From Caulobacter rhizosphaerae (GTDB taxonomy: Bacteria; Pseudomonadota; Alphaproteobacteria; Caulobacterales; Caulobacteraceae), in NCBI RefSeq assembly GCF_010977555.1, contig NZ_CP048815.1, forward strand, positions 1,480,501 to 1,544,500: 64,000 bases of DNA, given 5' to 3'. Of the stretch, positions 1 to 8,969 are shown piece after piece. The notes under the pieces were generated by a model. It was given only the letters and a program-made list of their open reading frames with translations. It made no database searches and was not told the origin of the DNA. The position numbers and the translations under genes are program-made. Positions within the stretch are counted from its first letter, which is position 1; the number at the start of each line of letters is the position of its first letter.

Positions 1-1
1 C

Positions 2-1348
2 CAGCACGCCGTGGCCAACGCCGCCGACGTCGAGTCCTACCTCCACCGTCTGGAGCTCTACGCCGTCCAGTTGGACGGTGAGACGGCGCGCCTGAGGCAT
101 GACGGCGCATTGGGTGTGGTCGCCCCCGACTTCTTGCTGGACAAGACCCTGAAGCAACAGAAGGGCGCCCGCGCCCAGCCCGTCGCCGATTGGGGCTTGG
201 TCACCTCGCTGGCCCGCAAGGCCAAGGACGTCCCGGGCGACCACGCGCGCCGCGCCGCCGCCATCGTAGAGGGCAAGATCGCCCCGGCCATGGACCGCCA
301 GATCGCCGAACTGGCCGCCCATCGCGCCAAGGCGACCGCCGACGCGGGGGCGTGGAAGCTGCCGGACGGCGGCGCCTATTACGCCTGGGCGCTGCGGGCC
401 GGCACCACCAGCCGCCTGACACCCGACGAGGTCCACCAGATGGGCAAAGAGCAGCTGAAGGCGCTGTTCGCGCGCATGGACACCCTGCTGAAGGCCCAGG
501 GCCTGACCCAGGGCAGCGTCGGCGCACGGATGAAGGCCCTGGGCGAGGACCCCAAGAACCTGTTCCCCAACACCGACGAGGGCCGGGCCCAGATCCTGGC
601 CTATCTGAACGGCCGGGTGGCCGACATCCGCACCCGCCTGCCACGCGCCTTCGCCACGATGGTTCCAGGCAACCTGGTCATCAAGCGCGTGCCGGTCGAG
701 ATCCAGGACGGCGCGCCCGGCGGCTATGCGGCGGCGGGCTCGATCGACGGCACGGTTCCCGGCAACTACTACATCAACCTGCGCGACACGGGCATGTGGC
801 CGCGCTACGGCCTGCCGACCCTGACCTATCACGAGGGCCTGCCCGGCCACATCTGGCAGGGCGAGTACACCTACAAGCTGCCGCTGGTCCGCTCGCTGCT
901 GGCCTTCAACGCCTATTCGGAGGGCTGGGCCCTCTACGCGGAACAACTGGCCGACGAGCTGGGCGTCTATGACGGCGATCCGCTGGGCCAGCTGGGCTAC
1001 CTGCAGTCCATCGCCTTCCGCGCCTGCCGCCTGGTGGTCGACACCGGCATTCACGCCAAGCGCTGGACCCGCGACCAGGCGATCGACTGGTTCGTGACCA
1101 CCAACGGCTCGACCCGCCAGGAAGTGCAGGGCGAGGTCGACCGCTACTGCGCCTGGCCGGGCCAGGCCTGCGGCTACAAGGTCGGCCACAGCGAGATCGT
1201 GCGCTTGCGGAGCAAGGCCCAGGCCGCGCTGGGGCCGCGCTTCGACCTGCGCACCTTCGACGATGCGGTGGTGATGGGCGGCAACGTCCCGCTGACCCAG
1301 TTGGAGGGCGTGATCGACGCTTACGTGAAGGGCAAGCGGACAACCTGA
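2..1348 (+). CDS. DUF885 family protein, 5'-truncated by window edge
   Basis: The reading frame is open from base 2 with no start in view, so the N-terminal part lies outside the window; about 448 residues are visible, whereas DUF885 proteins usually run to about 580-600. The core signature YHEGLPGH, an HExxxxH-like motif typical of this metallopeptidase-like family, sits near residue 278, followed by the conserved stretch AYSEGWALYAEQL and a C-terminal GQACGYKVG segment. The family is often exported; a signal peptide would lie upstream and cannot be judged here. The substrate is unknown, and peptidase activity is a family-level inference. Confidence 0.85.
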   Translation, partial: QHAVANAADVESYLHRLELYAVQLDGETARLRHDGALGVVAPDFLLDKTLKQQKGARAQPVADWGLVTSLARKAKDVPGDHARRAAAIVEGKIAPAMDRQIAELAAHRAKATADAGAWKLPDGGAYYAWALRAGTTSRLTPDEVHQMGKEQLKALFARMDTLLKAQGLTQGSVGARMKALGEDPKNLFPNTDEGRAQILAYLNGRVADIRTRLPRAFATMVPGNLVIKRVPVEIQDGAPGGYAAAGSIDGTVPGNYYINLRDTGMWPRYGLPTLTYHEGLPGHIWQGEYTYKLPLVRSLLAFNAYSEGWALYAEQLADELGVYDGDPLGQLGYLQSIAFRACRLVVDTGIHAKRWTRDQAIDWFVTTNGSTRQEVQGEVDRYCAWPGQACGYKVGHSEIVRLRSKAQAALGPRFDLRTFDDAVVMGGNVPLTQLEGVIDAYVKGKRTT

Positions 1349-1366
1349 GCTCCCTCAAATCCTGCT

Positions 1367-1481
1367 CATCCCGGCGAATGCCGGGACCCGGGTCCCTTGA
1401 CGGCATGGCTGATCGGAAGAGCTCCGCGCTCGCGGCGTCGGCCTCACAGCTAGTCCATCTAGGTCCCGGCATTCGCTGGGG
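1367..1481. repeat. Intergenic inverted repeat (CCCGGCGAATGCCGGGACC type)
   Basis: Two arms face each other: catcccggcgaatgccggg at 1367-1385 and ggtcccggcattcgctggg at 1462-1480, with about 75 bases between them. The left arm is itself a small palindrome (CCCGGC-gaat-GCCGGG). It sits in the gap between the DUF885 gene and the beta-glucosidase gene. It looks like a dispersed intergenic palindrome rather than a simple terminator, since there is no T-run. Confidence 0.6.
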
Positions 1482-1585
1482 GGCGGAAGGCCGGATGCGC
1501 CGAGCCCCCTAGCCAAAGCTCGCGCTTTGCGTTCATCCTGACCTTGCACGGAGGCGCTCGACCTCCGGTGGGGCAGGGGGCGAAG

Positions 1586-3031
1586 GTGGACAACGGCATC
1601 AGCCGGAGGGCGCTGGGCGCGCTCGCGGCGGGGGGCATGGCCAGTCTGGGCCTGGGCGGCTGCGACCGCGTCGGACCGACGGAGGCGACGATCCGATCGC
1701 GTCAGTTCCCTAAGGACTTCGTCTGGGGCGTGGCGACGGCGGCCTTCCAGACCGAGGGCTCGCCCGCCGTCGATGGCCGCGGACCGAGCATCTGGGACAC
1801 CTTCGAAAAGCAGCCGGGCCGGATCAAGGACGGCTCGAACGCCGACGTCGCGACCGACAGCTATCGGCGTTACGCCGAGGACGTCGACCTGATCGCCGGG
1901 GCGGGCCTGAAGGCCTTCAGGTTCTCGATCGCCTGGTCGCGGGTGCTGCCCACCGGGGCGGGGACGGTCAACGCCGCGGGCCTGGACCATTACGAGCGCC
2001 TGGTCGACGCTTGCCTCGCCAAGGGGGTCACGCCCTACGCCACCCTGTTCCACTGGGACCTGCCCCAGGCCCTGCAGGACAAAGGCGGCTGGAGCGCGCG
2101 CGACACCGCCAAGAGCTTCGCCGAATACGCCGCGGCCGTGGCCGGACGGCTGGGCGACCGGCTCAAGCATGTCATCACCCTGAACGAGCCGGCCGTGCAC
2201 GCGGTGTTCGGTCATGTGCTGGGCGAGCAGGCGCCGGGGCTGAAGGACATCGCTTTGCTGGGGCCGACCACCCACCACATGAACCTGGGTCAAGGCCTGG
2301 CGATCCAGGCCCTGCGCGCCGGGGGCGGCGACCTGCGGATCGGCACGACCCAGGCGCTACAGCCGTGCCGCGCGTCGGGCGGGCCGCTGGCGTTCTGGAA
2401 TCGCCCCGCCGCCGACGGCCTGGACGCCCTGTGGAACCGAGCCTGGCTAGATCCGCTGCTGAAGGGGACCTACCCGGCGCTGATGGACGAGTTCCTCGAG
2501 GGCCACGTCCGCGACGGGGACCTGAAGCTTATCCGCCAGCCGATCGACTTTCTGGGGGTCAACTACTATGCCCCCGCCTATGTGAAGCTGGACATGGCCA
2601 GTCCCAGCCACATCGCGGTCGGGTCGCCGCCGAGGGGCGCCGAGCTGGACGCCTTCGGCCGGCAGATCGATCCGTCAGGCCTGGCCGAGGTGCTGGAGAT
2701 GGTGCGCCGCGACTATGGCAATCCGCCGGTGCTGATCACCGAGAACGGCTGCTCGGACGCGTTCGGCGATGGTCCGGCGGTGATCGACGACGGCTTCCGC
2801 TGTCAGTACCTCCGCCGCCACCTGGAGGCGGTGAAGAGCGCCATGGAGGCCGGGTCGCAGGTCGGCGGCTATTTCACCTGGACCCTGATCGACAACTGGG
2901 AATGGGACATCGGCTACACATCGAAGTTCGGCCTGGTGGCCATGGACCGCGCGACCGGGGTGCGGACGCCCAAGACGTCGTACGGATGGTTCAAGGGCGT
3001 GGCGACGACAGGATTGCTGCCGCCGGCGTAG
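1586..3031 (+). CDS. Exported glycoside hydrolase family 1 beta-glucosidase
   Basis: A 481-residue GH1 (beta/alpha)8-barrel enzyme that hydrolyses beta-glucosides by the retaining mechanism. The acid/base Glu lies in TLNEP (near residue 201) and the nucleophile Glu in ITENG (near residue 386), both intact; the N-terminal FVWGVATAAFQTEG signature is present. I chose the GTG start at 1586 because it puts SRRALGALAAGG at the N-terminus followed by LGLGGC, which reads as a twin-arginine signal with a lipobox, suggesting a Tat-exported lipoprotein. An in-frame ATG at 1544 would add 14 residues. It stands alone, without linked transporters or regulators. Confidence 0.9.
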   Translation: MDNGISRRALGALAAGGMASLGLGGCDRVGPTEATIRSRQFPKDFVWGVATAAFQTEGSPAVDGRGPSIWDTFEKQPGRIKDGSNADVATDSYRRYAEDVDLIAGAGLKAFRFSIAWSRVLPTGAGTVNAAGLDHYERLVDACLAKGVTPYATLFHWDLPQALQDKGGWSARDTAKSFAEYAAAVAGRLGDRLKHVITLNEPAVHAVFGHVLGEQAPGLKDIALLGPTTHHMNLGQGLAIQALRAGGGDLRIGTTQALQPCRASGGPLAFWNRPAADGLDALWNRAWLDPLLKGTYPALMDEFLEGHVRDGDLKLIRQPIDFLGVNYYAPAYVKLDMASPSHIAVGSPPRGAELDAFGRQIDPSGLAEVLEMVRRDYGNPPVLITENGCSDAFGDGPAVIDDGFRCQYLRRHLEAVKSAMEAGSQVGGYFTWTLIDNWEWDIGYTSKFGLVAMDRATGVRTPKTSYGWFKGVATTGLLPPA

Positions 3032-3073
3032 AGGCGATCGGGGCGGATCGACCTTCGGTCCCGGGATCAGAAA

Positions 3074-3153
3074 CCTCGTCCTTCGACAGGCTAAGGATGA
3101 GGTTTTCTTGCCGTCGAGCCTGGTCCTCATCCTGAGCTTGTCGAAGGACGAGG
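3074..3153. repeat. Dispersed palindrome, family A (copy 1, variant)
   Basis: The left arm cctcgtccttcgacaggc and the right arm gcttgtcgaaggacgagg are near-perfect inverted copies, and internal aggatgagg/cctcatcct segments also pair. The GTCCTTCGA and CCTCATCCTGAG words are shared with five more copies in this window. This copy has CGACAGGC where the others have CGAGGC. It lies between the convergent beta-glucosidase gene and the next minus-strand gene. Confidence 0.75.
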
Positions 3154-3183
3154 ACCACGCGGCGCCTTGAATGTCGATCCGCT

Positions 3184-4077
3184 TCAGTCCGCCTTGCAGA
3201 TCAGCACGTTCTTGCCGCCGCGCTTGGCCGGGACCAGGCTGCCGGCGCAGGGCTTGGGATCGTTCGGGTCGATGATGATCTCGCCCTTGGCGGCGATCGG
3301 CATGGCGGCGGGCTTGGCGCCGATCGGCGGCAAAGCGGTCGCGGTCTTCTTGGCGGCTGGCTTGGTCGTAGGCTTCGCCACGGCCGGCGTTGCGACCGGA
3401 GCCGGGGCTGCAGGAGTCTCGGCCGGCGCAGCTTCCGCGACCGACGGCGGAGGCGCTTCGGGTTCGCTCGCGGGCGCGGCGGTTTCGGCGGCGGTGGGCG
3501 CGGGCTCCGGAGCCTTGGTCTCCTCAACGGGGGGCGCGGCGTCCTTCTTGACGTTGTAGTTCAGGGCCTGGCCGAACAGGTTGGACTTGGTCTCAAGCGT
3601 CTTGGCCCGGGTGTCGCAGTCGCTGGGCGGGCTCCAGCTCATCCACACCTGGGCCAGGCGGGCCTTGTCGATCTGGTCGGCGCCGGTCCAGACCGAGTGG
3701 CCCTTCTTGATCGCCGCCGCGCCATATTCCGAAATCGGGCGGGGGCTGGCCTTCTCAGCCGCGACGATCGCCGAGCGATAGGTCGCCAGGTCCTTCTTGG
3801 CCTGGGCGCGCATCGCCGGATATTCCTTCATGGCCGCGTTGAAGCCGTCGGGGCCGGGGAAGGTCTTCTCGATGCGGGTCACCTCCGGCATCACCTTGTC
3901 GTACAGCTCGACATAACCGCCCAGCGCGCCGTAGCACCAGCCGACATAGCCGTAGTCGTCGGTCGGGGCGGTCGCGGCGGGCTGGGTGCGGGGCGGGGGA
4001 GCCGAAGCGGTCGGCGCGGTGGACACCGGAGCGTCCTGGGCGATCAGGGCCAGGGCGAGAAGGAAGGCGGTCGCCAT
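3184..4077 (-). CDS. Exported Ala/Pro-rich protein of unknown function
   Basis: A 297-residue protein with an N-terminal signal peptide (MATAFLLALALIAQDAP), then a Pro/Thr/Ala linker. A folded segment of roughly residues 40-175 contains GYVGWCYGALGGYVELYDKV and a second Cys near SPPSDCDTR. A long low-complexity Ala/Pro/Glu/Lys region follows, and the C-terminal tail holds two Cys (PKPCAGS and LICKAD). The Cys placement fits disulfides in the periplasm. I do not recognise a named domain. It is a single gene, flanked by a palindrome at its 3' end and a gene-free stretch upstream. Confidence 0.75.
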   Translation of the reverse strand: MATAFLLALALIAQDAPVSTAPTASAPPPRTQPAATAPTDDYGYVGWCYGALGGYVELYDKVMPEVTRIEKTFPGPDGFNAAMKEYPAMRAQAKKDLATYRSAIVAAEKASPRPISEYGAAAIKKGHSVWTGADQIDKARLAQVWMSWSPPSDCDTRAKTLETKSNLFGQALNYNVKKDAAPPVEETKAPEPAPTAAETAAPASEPEAPPPSVAEAAPAETPAAPAPVATPAVAKPTTKPAAKKTATALPPIGAKPAAMPIAAKGEIIIDPNDPKPCAGSLVPAKRGGKNVLICKAD

Positions 4078-4444
4078 GCGGGCGGAGGTCCTCTTGTAGG
4101 GCGTCGCTCAGAGAGTCGGTCGCGTTCGAATAGAGCATTTCCGGCCCGTTTGAGACCAGAACGTGGCGCCGGATGTTTTGCACCGCGGTCGACCAAGCGT
4201 CGCCATAACGGTTGGATCGGCGAAAGCGCTCCCGCTTGCGGCAAAGATTCCTGTGCGTGGCCAAGCGTCGCGTGAGTCGCAACGGTCTCTGCACGTTACA
4301 AAGTTTCAATGTGCGCCGCAGCAAGCAGCGGGTGGGGACATGGCGTTTTTGTGCTAGAAGGCAAAACGGGAGCGTGATCCGTTGAGAGGCGGGGGACGTG
4401 TCCGCCGTCATCACTCCGCCACGCTTCTGGACTTTCGTCACGGC
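4078..4444. other. Gene-free stretch between divergent genes
   Basis: About 370 bases between the minus-strand exported protein and the plus-strand DnaJ-like gene. It is visibly less GC-rich than the coding DNA (for example tttcaatgtgcgccgcagca and ggcgtttttgtgctagaagg). Promoters for both divergent genes are expected here. I see no convincing coding frame; a 64-codon frame at 4163-4357 has no ribosome-binding site and no recognisable content. Confidence 0.5.
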
Positions 4445-5140
4445 ATGACCTTCTGGCGTAACATCGCAACTCTCGCCGCGCGCCGGCTGGACATGGCCGA
4501 GTGCCAGGAGTGTCCGCCGGGTCTGCCTGGTCAGGACCCGGCCTTCTCGACCGCGGTCACGGCGCTGGGCGCGAAGCTGGCCAAGGCCGACGGCTCGGCC
4601 GACGGCGACGAATACGCCGCCTTCGCCGAGGTGTTCCACCCCGCCCCCGAGTCAGAGAACAATATCCACCGCCTGTACGACCTGGCCCGCCAAACGACGC
4701 ATGGCTTCGAGAGCTACGCCAAGCGGCTGGCCAAGCGCTACCGCACCTGCCCGCAGATCCTCGAGGACGTGCTGGACGGCCTGTTCCACATCGCCAAGGC
4801 CGACGGGGCGGTGACTCAGGACGAACTGAGCTATCTGGAACGGGTGGCCGACCTGTTCGGCATGTCGCCGCTCTCGTTCCGCCGCCTGACGGCCACCCAC
4901 GTCGGCACGGGCCCGGACGACCCCTATCGCATCCTCGACGTGCCGGCCGACGCCGACGACGCGGTGGTGCACTCGGCCTGGCGCGCGGCGATGTCGGAGG
5001 CTCACCCCGACCGCGCCCGGGCCCGCGGCCTGCCGCTGGAGTTCATCGAGGTGGCCGAGGCCAAGTCGGCGGCGATCAACGCCGCCTTCAGCACGGTGAT
5101 GCGCGAACGGCGCGAATTGGCGGGTCTCGGCGCCAACTAG
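4445..5140 (+). CDS. TerB-like plus DnaJ-domain protein (DjlA-like co-chaperone)
   Basis: A 231-residue protein. Residues about 30-145 form a TerB-like helical domain with two acidic repeats (AKADGSADGDEY and AKADGAVTQDELSYLERVA), the DjlA arrangement. Residues about 165-231 are a J domain starting DPYRILDVPADADD and containing the essential HPD tripeptide (EAHPDRARA), so it should stimulate an Hsp70 (DnaK) ATPase. Escherichia coli DjlA has an N-terminal membrane anchor; here only a short MTFWRNIATLAARRL segment precedes the TerB part, so membrane attachment is uncertain. The start at 4445 is preferred over an upstream frame extension. Confidence 0.85.
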   Translation: MTFWRNIATLAARRLDMAECQECPPGLPGQDPAFSTAVTALGAKLAKADGSADGDEYAAFAEVFHPAPESENNIHRLYDLARQTTHGFESYAKRLAKRYRTCPQILEDVLDGLFHIAKADGAVTQDELSYLERVADLFGMSPLSFRRLTATHVGTGPDDPYRILDVPADADDAVVHSAWRAAMSEAHPDRARARGLPLEFIEVAEAKSAAINAAFSTVMRERRELAGLGAN

Positions 5141-5287
5141 GGCGTCGCGCGGCTCGCCCGAGGCCGCCAATTCGCCATGGTTAGCGCCGAATTCATTTTA
5201 CGGAACGATCCGCCGGGTGTTCAGTTGACGTTCAGGACTGGCGCCCCATCTTGATTCATAAGGCGGGGCACGCCTGCGAGGACGACC

Positions 5288-5575
5288 ATGGAGACAGGCA
5301 AGGCTACCGGTATCGCTTGGCGCAGCCTGGTGACGCTCGCCGGCGCCGTGGCGACCTCGATCGCCGTCGCCGCCGCCGCGGTGATCGCGGTGGTGTTCGC
5401 CGCCACCCTGGTGGTGATCGGCTTCATGGCCACCGCCTTGCTCGGCCTCGCCGCCTTCGCGTTCCGTGGCCGCCACGCGCCCGCCGCCGCTGCCAGCGGC
5501 GACCCCGGCCTGATCGAGGCCCGTCACATGGGCGGCCATTCGTGGGTGGCCTATGGCTGGAACGAGCGGCGCTGA
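5288..5575 (+). CDS. Small membrane protein of unknown function
   Basis: A 95-residue protein with a single long hydrophobic block, about residues 12-58, rich in Ala, Val and Ile and able to form one long or two short transmembrane helices. A short soluble tail (FRGRHAP to HMGGHSWVAYGWNERR) follows. A GAGGACGACC purine stretch precedes the ATG at a suitable distance. No family is recognised. It lies 24 bases upstream of a second small unknown gene on the same strand, so the two may be co-transcribed. Confidence 0.7.
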   Translation: METGKATGIAWRSLVTLAGAVATSIAVAAAAVIAVVFAATLVVIGFMATALLGLAAFAFRGRHAPAAAASGDPGLIEARHMGGHSWVAYGWNERR

Positions 5576-5599
5576 TCTCGCGCCGCGGTCTAGAGTTCC

Positions 5600-5992
5600 A
5601 TGCGACAACCTGATTTCAGCGTTGACGGCTGGAGCCTCGAAGACGGCGAAGACTATCATCGCCGTGCGCCGGCGACGTTTCCCATTCCAGACTTGGCGGT
5701 GCGCCAGATCCTTCAGCCCGGCGACTTCGCCAAGCTGATCTTCAGAATCGCCGTCGACAGCGCCGAGGAGCCCGAGGCTTTCGAACGAATGTGGGTCATC
5801 GTGCGGGAGCGAACGCCAGGCGGCTATCTCGGCATGCTCGACAACGAACCATCGGCGATCCAGCAGAACAGTGAATTTTGGGAAGGCAGCGAACTGCCTT
5901 TCGAACCCGGGCATATCATCGCGGTCCAGCAGGCCAGCGCCGAAAGCCGACGCCTGGCGAGTCGACCGGCGCCGATCCCGTGGGCCCGTTAG
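5600..5992 (+). CDS. DUF2314-like small protein
   Basis: A 130-residue soluble protein. The central part (FAKLIFRIAV, then ERMWVIVRERTPGGYLGMLDNEPS, then GSELPFEPGHIIAV) follows the DUF2314/YegJ-like plan: a hydrophobic strand, a short Trp-containing strand, a glycine turn, LDNEP, and a closing I-x-x-V strand. Proteins of this kind are often small orphans, and some behave like immunity-type proteins, but no toxin gene is adjacent. Function is not assigned, and the family link is by pattern only. Confidence 0.6.
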   Translation: MRQPDFSVDGWSLEDGEDYHRRAPATFPIPDLAVRQILQPGDFAKLIFRIAVDSAEEPEAFERMWVIVRERTPGGYLGMLDNEPSAIQQNSEFWEGSELPFEPGHIIAVQQASAESRRLASRPAPIPWAR

Positions 5993-6097
5993 CTCCGCCC
6001 TGGCGACCAAGCTCAGCAAGCCCCTTGCCCTTCGCCGCCGCTTCCCCGACACTGCGTTCAAACAAGTGTTTGGCCGGCAAGGCCTCGGGAGGACGAC

Positions 6098-6388
6098 ATG
6101 ATCGGCGTGGTGGCGGTGCTGAAGGTGCAGCCGGACAAGACGGCGGACTTCGAAAAGGTCTTCCTCGACCTGCAGAACAGGGTGAAAGCCAACGAGCCGG
6201 GCTGCCTCGTCTATCAGCTGACTCGCAGCCGGACCGAGGCCGGAACCTACAAGGTGCTGGAGCTCTACGCCTCGCAGGACGCCCTTAAGCATCACGGCGA
6301 GACCGATTATTTCAAGGCCGCCGGCGCGGCCATGGGGCCGTTCATGGCCGACCGGCCCGAGATCGAATATCTCGACGCGGTGGAGTAG
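6098..6388 (+). CDS. Antibiotic biosynthesis monooxygenase (ABM) family protein
   Basis: A 96-residue ferredoxin-like dimeric alpha/beta barrel protein of the ABM/YgiN type. The features are a first strand GVVAVLKVQPDKTADFEKVF, a central EPGCLVYQLTRS, a KVLELYASQDALKHHGETDYFKA segment with the usual paired His, and a C-terminal IEYLDAVE. Members act as cofactor-free quinol monooxygenases or as small dimeric scaffolds; the actual substrate here is unknown. The stop is only five bases from the TTG start of the acyl-CoA dehydrogenase, which suggests one transcript. Confidence 0.85.
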   Translation: MIGVVAVLKVQPDKTADFEKVFLDLQNRVKANEPGCLVYQLTRSRTEAGTYKVLELYASQDALKHHGETDYFKAAGAAMGPFMADRPEIEYLDAVE

Positions 6389-6393
6389 GGGCC

Positions 6394-7605
6394 TTGGATC
6401 TCGCCTTCTCGCCCGAGGATCTGGCCTTCCAGCACGAGGTCCGCGACTGGATCGCCACGGCCTATGACGACGACCTGCGCCGCAAGATGGCGCAGTCGAA
6501 GAACGGCTACCTGGACAAGGCCGGTCAGGTGAAGTGGCAGAAGAAACTGTTCGAGCGCGGCTGGGTCGCGCCGGACTGGCCAGTCGAGCTGGGCGGGGCG
6601 GGCTTCACGCCATCGCAGCGCTACATCTTCAACATGGAGATGTCGCTGGCCGGCACGCCGCATCCCTCTCCGATGGGGCTGAAGATGTGCGCGCCGGTGG
6701 TCATGGCCTTCGGCACGCCCGAGCAGAAGGCCCAGCACCTGCCGCCGATCCTGTCGTCCGACATCTGGTGGTGCCAGGGCTATTCCGAACCCGGTTCGGG
6801 CTCGGACCTGGCCAGCCTGCAGATGAAAGCCGAGCGGGACGGCGACGACTACGTGCTGAACGGCTCGAAGATCTGGACCACCCACGCCCAGTGGGCCGAC
6901 TGGATGTTCTGCCTGGTGCGCACTTCGAGCGCGGGCAAGCCGCAAGAGGGCATCAGCTTCCTGCTGCTGCCGATGACCCTGCCGGGCATCCAGATCAAGC
7001 CGCTGCCCACCCTGGACGGTCCGGCCGAGGGCGAGCAGGAGATCAACCAGGTCTTCTTCGACAATGTCCGCGTGCCGGTCGCCAATCGCATCGGCGAGGA
7101 GAACAAGGGCTGGACCTACGCCAAGTACCTGCTGGAGTTCGAGCGCGGCAACGCCTATGCGCCCGGGCTGATGCACATGCTGCGCAAGGTCAAGAAGATC
7201 GCGGCCCTGGAGCGATCCGACGCCGGCGGGGCGCTGATCGACGATCCCGATTTCCGCGCCCGGATCGCCGAGCTGGAGATCGCCGTGGAGTCGCTGAACG
7301 CCACCGAGCTGCGGGTGTTTTCCGGGCGCGGGGCCGGCAAGGCGGTGGGGCCGGCCTCGTCGATGCTGAAGCTGGCCGGATCGGAAACCCAGCAGGCGAT
7401 CACCGAACTGGCCCTCGAGGCGGTGGGGACCTACGCCGCGCCGTTCGTGCGCGACACCTGGGCGACGACCAATGACGGCCGCGCGGGCCCGGACCATGCC
7501 GGCCCCGTCGCCCCGTCCTACTTCAACTACCGCAAGACCACGATCTATGCGGGGTCCAGCGAGATCCAGAAGAACATCATCACCAAGCTGGTGTTGGGTT
7601 TGTGA
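6394..7605 (+). CDS. Acyl-CoA dehydrogenase
   Basis: A 403-residue flavoprotein catalysing alpha,beta-dehydrogenation of an acyl-CoA. The N-terminal helical domain starts DLAFSPEDLAFQHEVRDWI. The FAD-contacting segment YSEPGSGSDLASLQMKA is near residue 130, WTTHAQWADWM near residue 155, and the C-terminal GSSEIQKNIITKLVLGL is typical of the family. The start is TTG, five bases after the upstream ABM gene. The sequence resembles the FadE-like family that includes steroid/branched-acyl enzymes; which acyl chain it uses cannot be told. Confidence 0.9.
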   Translation: MDLAFSPEDLAFQHEVRDWIATAYDDDLRRKMAQSKNGYLDKAGQVKWQKKLFERGWVAPDWPVELGGAGFTPSQRYIFNMEMSLAGTPHPSPMGLKMCAPVVMAFGTPEQKAQHLPPILSSDIWWCQGYSEPGSGSDLASLQMKAERDGDDYVLNGSKIWTTHAQWADWMFCLVRTSSAGKPQEGISFLLLPMTLPGIQIKPLPTLDGPAEGEQEINQVFFDNVRVPVANRIGEENKGWTYAKYLLEFERGNAYAPGLMHMLRKVKKIAALERSDAGGALIDDPDFRARIAELEIAVESLNATELRVFSGRGAGKAVGPASSMLKLAGSETQQAITELALEAVGTYAAPFVRDTWATTNDGRAGPDHAGPVAPSYFNYRKTTIYAGSSEIQKNIITKLVLGL

Positions 7606-7620
7606 GGGTCGGCCATGTCG

Positions 7621-7756
7621 GTCCTCCCCCTGTGGGGGAGGTGTCGGCGCAGCCGACGGAGGGGGGAGTGATCGGCAGGCTGCCACGACCTGGATCGCGA
7701 TCCAAGAGCTCCCCCCACCGATCGCTTCGCGATCACCTCCCCCACAGGGGGAGGGC
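7621..7756. repeat. Dispersed palindrome, family B (CTCCCCCTGTGGGGGAG type)
   Basis: Outer arms cctccccctgtgggggaggt (7623 onward) and acctcccccacagggggagg (ending near 7755) are inverted copies. Inside are a second palindrome (gtcggcgcagccgac), gatcgcgatc, and cgatcgcttcgcgatc. The element fills the gap between the acyl-CoA dehydrogenase and Old Yellow Enzyme genes. Related short units with a C-run/G-run hairpin occur at 8935, 21871, 45930, 49125 and 63570. Confidence 0.7.
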
Positions 7757-7832
7757 CTTAGTTTTTCTCTATCGTCTTTAAACGCAACCCACCCTTATAA
7801 CCGCTGCTAACCTAGCCCTTTCGGAGCCGCCC

Positions 7833-8924
7833 ATGGCCCTCGACGCCCTGTTCAAGCCGTTCGAATTCAAGTCGCTGAAGCTGCCGAACCGGGTGGTGAT
7901 GGCCCCCATGACCCGGTCGTTCTCGCCCGGCGGCGTGGCCACTGACGAGGTCGCCGCCTATTACCGTCGGCGCGCCGAGAACCAGGTCGGGTTGATCGTC
8001 ACCGAAGGCACTGGGGTGGCCCGGCCGGCCTCGCTGAACGACGCCAACATCCCGCGCTTCCATGGCGAGAAGGAGCTGGCGGCCTGGAAGAAGGTGGTCG
8101 TCGAGGTCCACGCGGCCGGCGGCCTGATCGCCCCGCAGCTGTGGCACGTGGGTTCGGCCAAGGGCAAGGACGTGCTGGGCAAGATCGATAGCCCCTCGGG
8201 CCTGTCCAAGCCCGGCGGCAATCCCTTTACCGAGCCGATGACCGATGAGGAGGTGGCCGACACCATCGCCGCCTTCGCCAGCGCCGCCGCCAACGCCAAG
8301 GCCCTGGGCTTCGACGCCGTCGAGCTGCACGGCGCTCACGGCTACCTGATCGACCAGTTTTTCTGGAACGGCACCAATGTCCGCGGCGACGCCTTCGGCG
8401 GTCCTGGCATCTCCGAGCGCAGCAAGTTCGCCGCCGAGATCCTCAAGGCCGTCCGCGCCGCCGTCGGCCCCGACTATCCGGTGATCATCCGTCTGTCGCA
8501 GTGGAAGCAGCAGGACTACGCGGTCAAAAACGCCGAGACCCCCCAGCTGCTGGAAGCCTGGCTGCAGCCCCTGGCCGACGCCGGCGCCGACATCTTCCAC
8601 TGTTCGCAACGCCGGTTCTGGGAGCCGGAGTTCGAGGGCAGCGACCTGAACTTCGCGGGCTGGGCCAAGAAGCTCACCGGCGCCCCGACCATCACCGTCG
8701 GCTCGGTGGGCCTGTCGGGCGAGTTCATCGCGGCGTTCGGCGGCGAAGGCAGCCAGCCCGCCTCGATCGACGGCCTGCTTGAGCGCCTGGAGCGCGACGA
8801 GTTCGACCTCGTCGGCGTCGGTCGCGCCATCCTGCAGGATCCCGAGTGGGTGGTGAAGATCCGCGACGGCCGCGAGGACGAGTTGAAGAGCTTCGAGCGC
8901 TCGGCGCTGGGGGTGCTGTACTAG
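7833..8924 (+). CDS. Old Yellow Enzyme family NADH:flavin oxidoreductase / ene-reductase
   Basis: A 363-residue FMN-dependent TIM-barrel enzyme that reduces activated C=C bonds. Features are LPNRVVMAPMTRSFSPGGV at the N-terminus, QLWHVGSAKG near residue 107, AVELHGAHGYLIDQFFWNGTNVR near residue 165 (substrate-orienting His followed by the family's DQFFW), and a C-terminal phosphate-binding DLVGVGRAIL. It belongs to the oxophytodienoate-reductase/NEM-reductase branch. The physiological substrate is unknown. It converges on the SDR gene that follows. Confidence 0.9.
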   Translation: MALDALFKPFEFKSLKLPNRVVMAPMTRSFSPGGVATDEVAAYYRRRAENQVGLIVTEGTGVARPASLNDANIPRFHGEKELAAWKKVVVEVHAAGGLIAPQLWHVGSAKGKDVLGKIDSPSGLSKPGGNPFTEPMTDEEVADTIAAFASAAANAKALGFDAVELHGAHGYLIDQFFWNGTNVRGDAFGGPGISERSKFAAEILKAVRAAVGPDYPVIIRLSQWKQQDYAVKNAETPQLLEAWLQPLADAGADIFHCSQRRFWEPEFEGSDLNFAGWAKKLTGAPTITVGSVGLSGEFIAAFGGEGSQPASIDGLLERLERDEFDLVGVGRAILQDPEWVVKIRDGREDELKSFERSALGVLY

Positions 8925-8969
8925 AACAAAGTTTTCCCTCCCTCTCGTGGGGAGGGAAGGGACAAATAG

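Noticed and set aside
4163..4357. 64-codon frame in the gap before the DnaJ-like gene
   Set aside because: No ribosome-binding site, no hydrophobic or domain features, and it sits in a likely promoter region.
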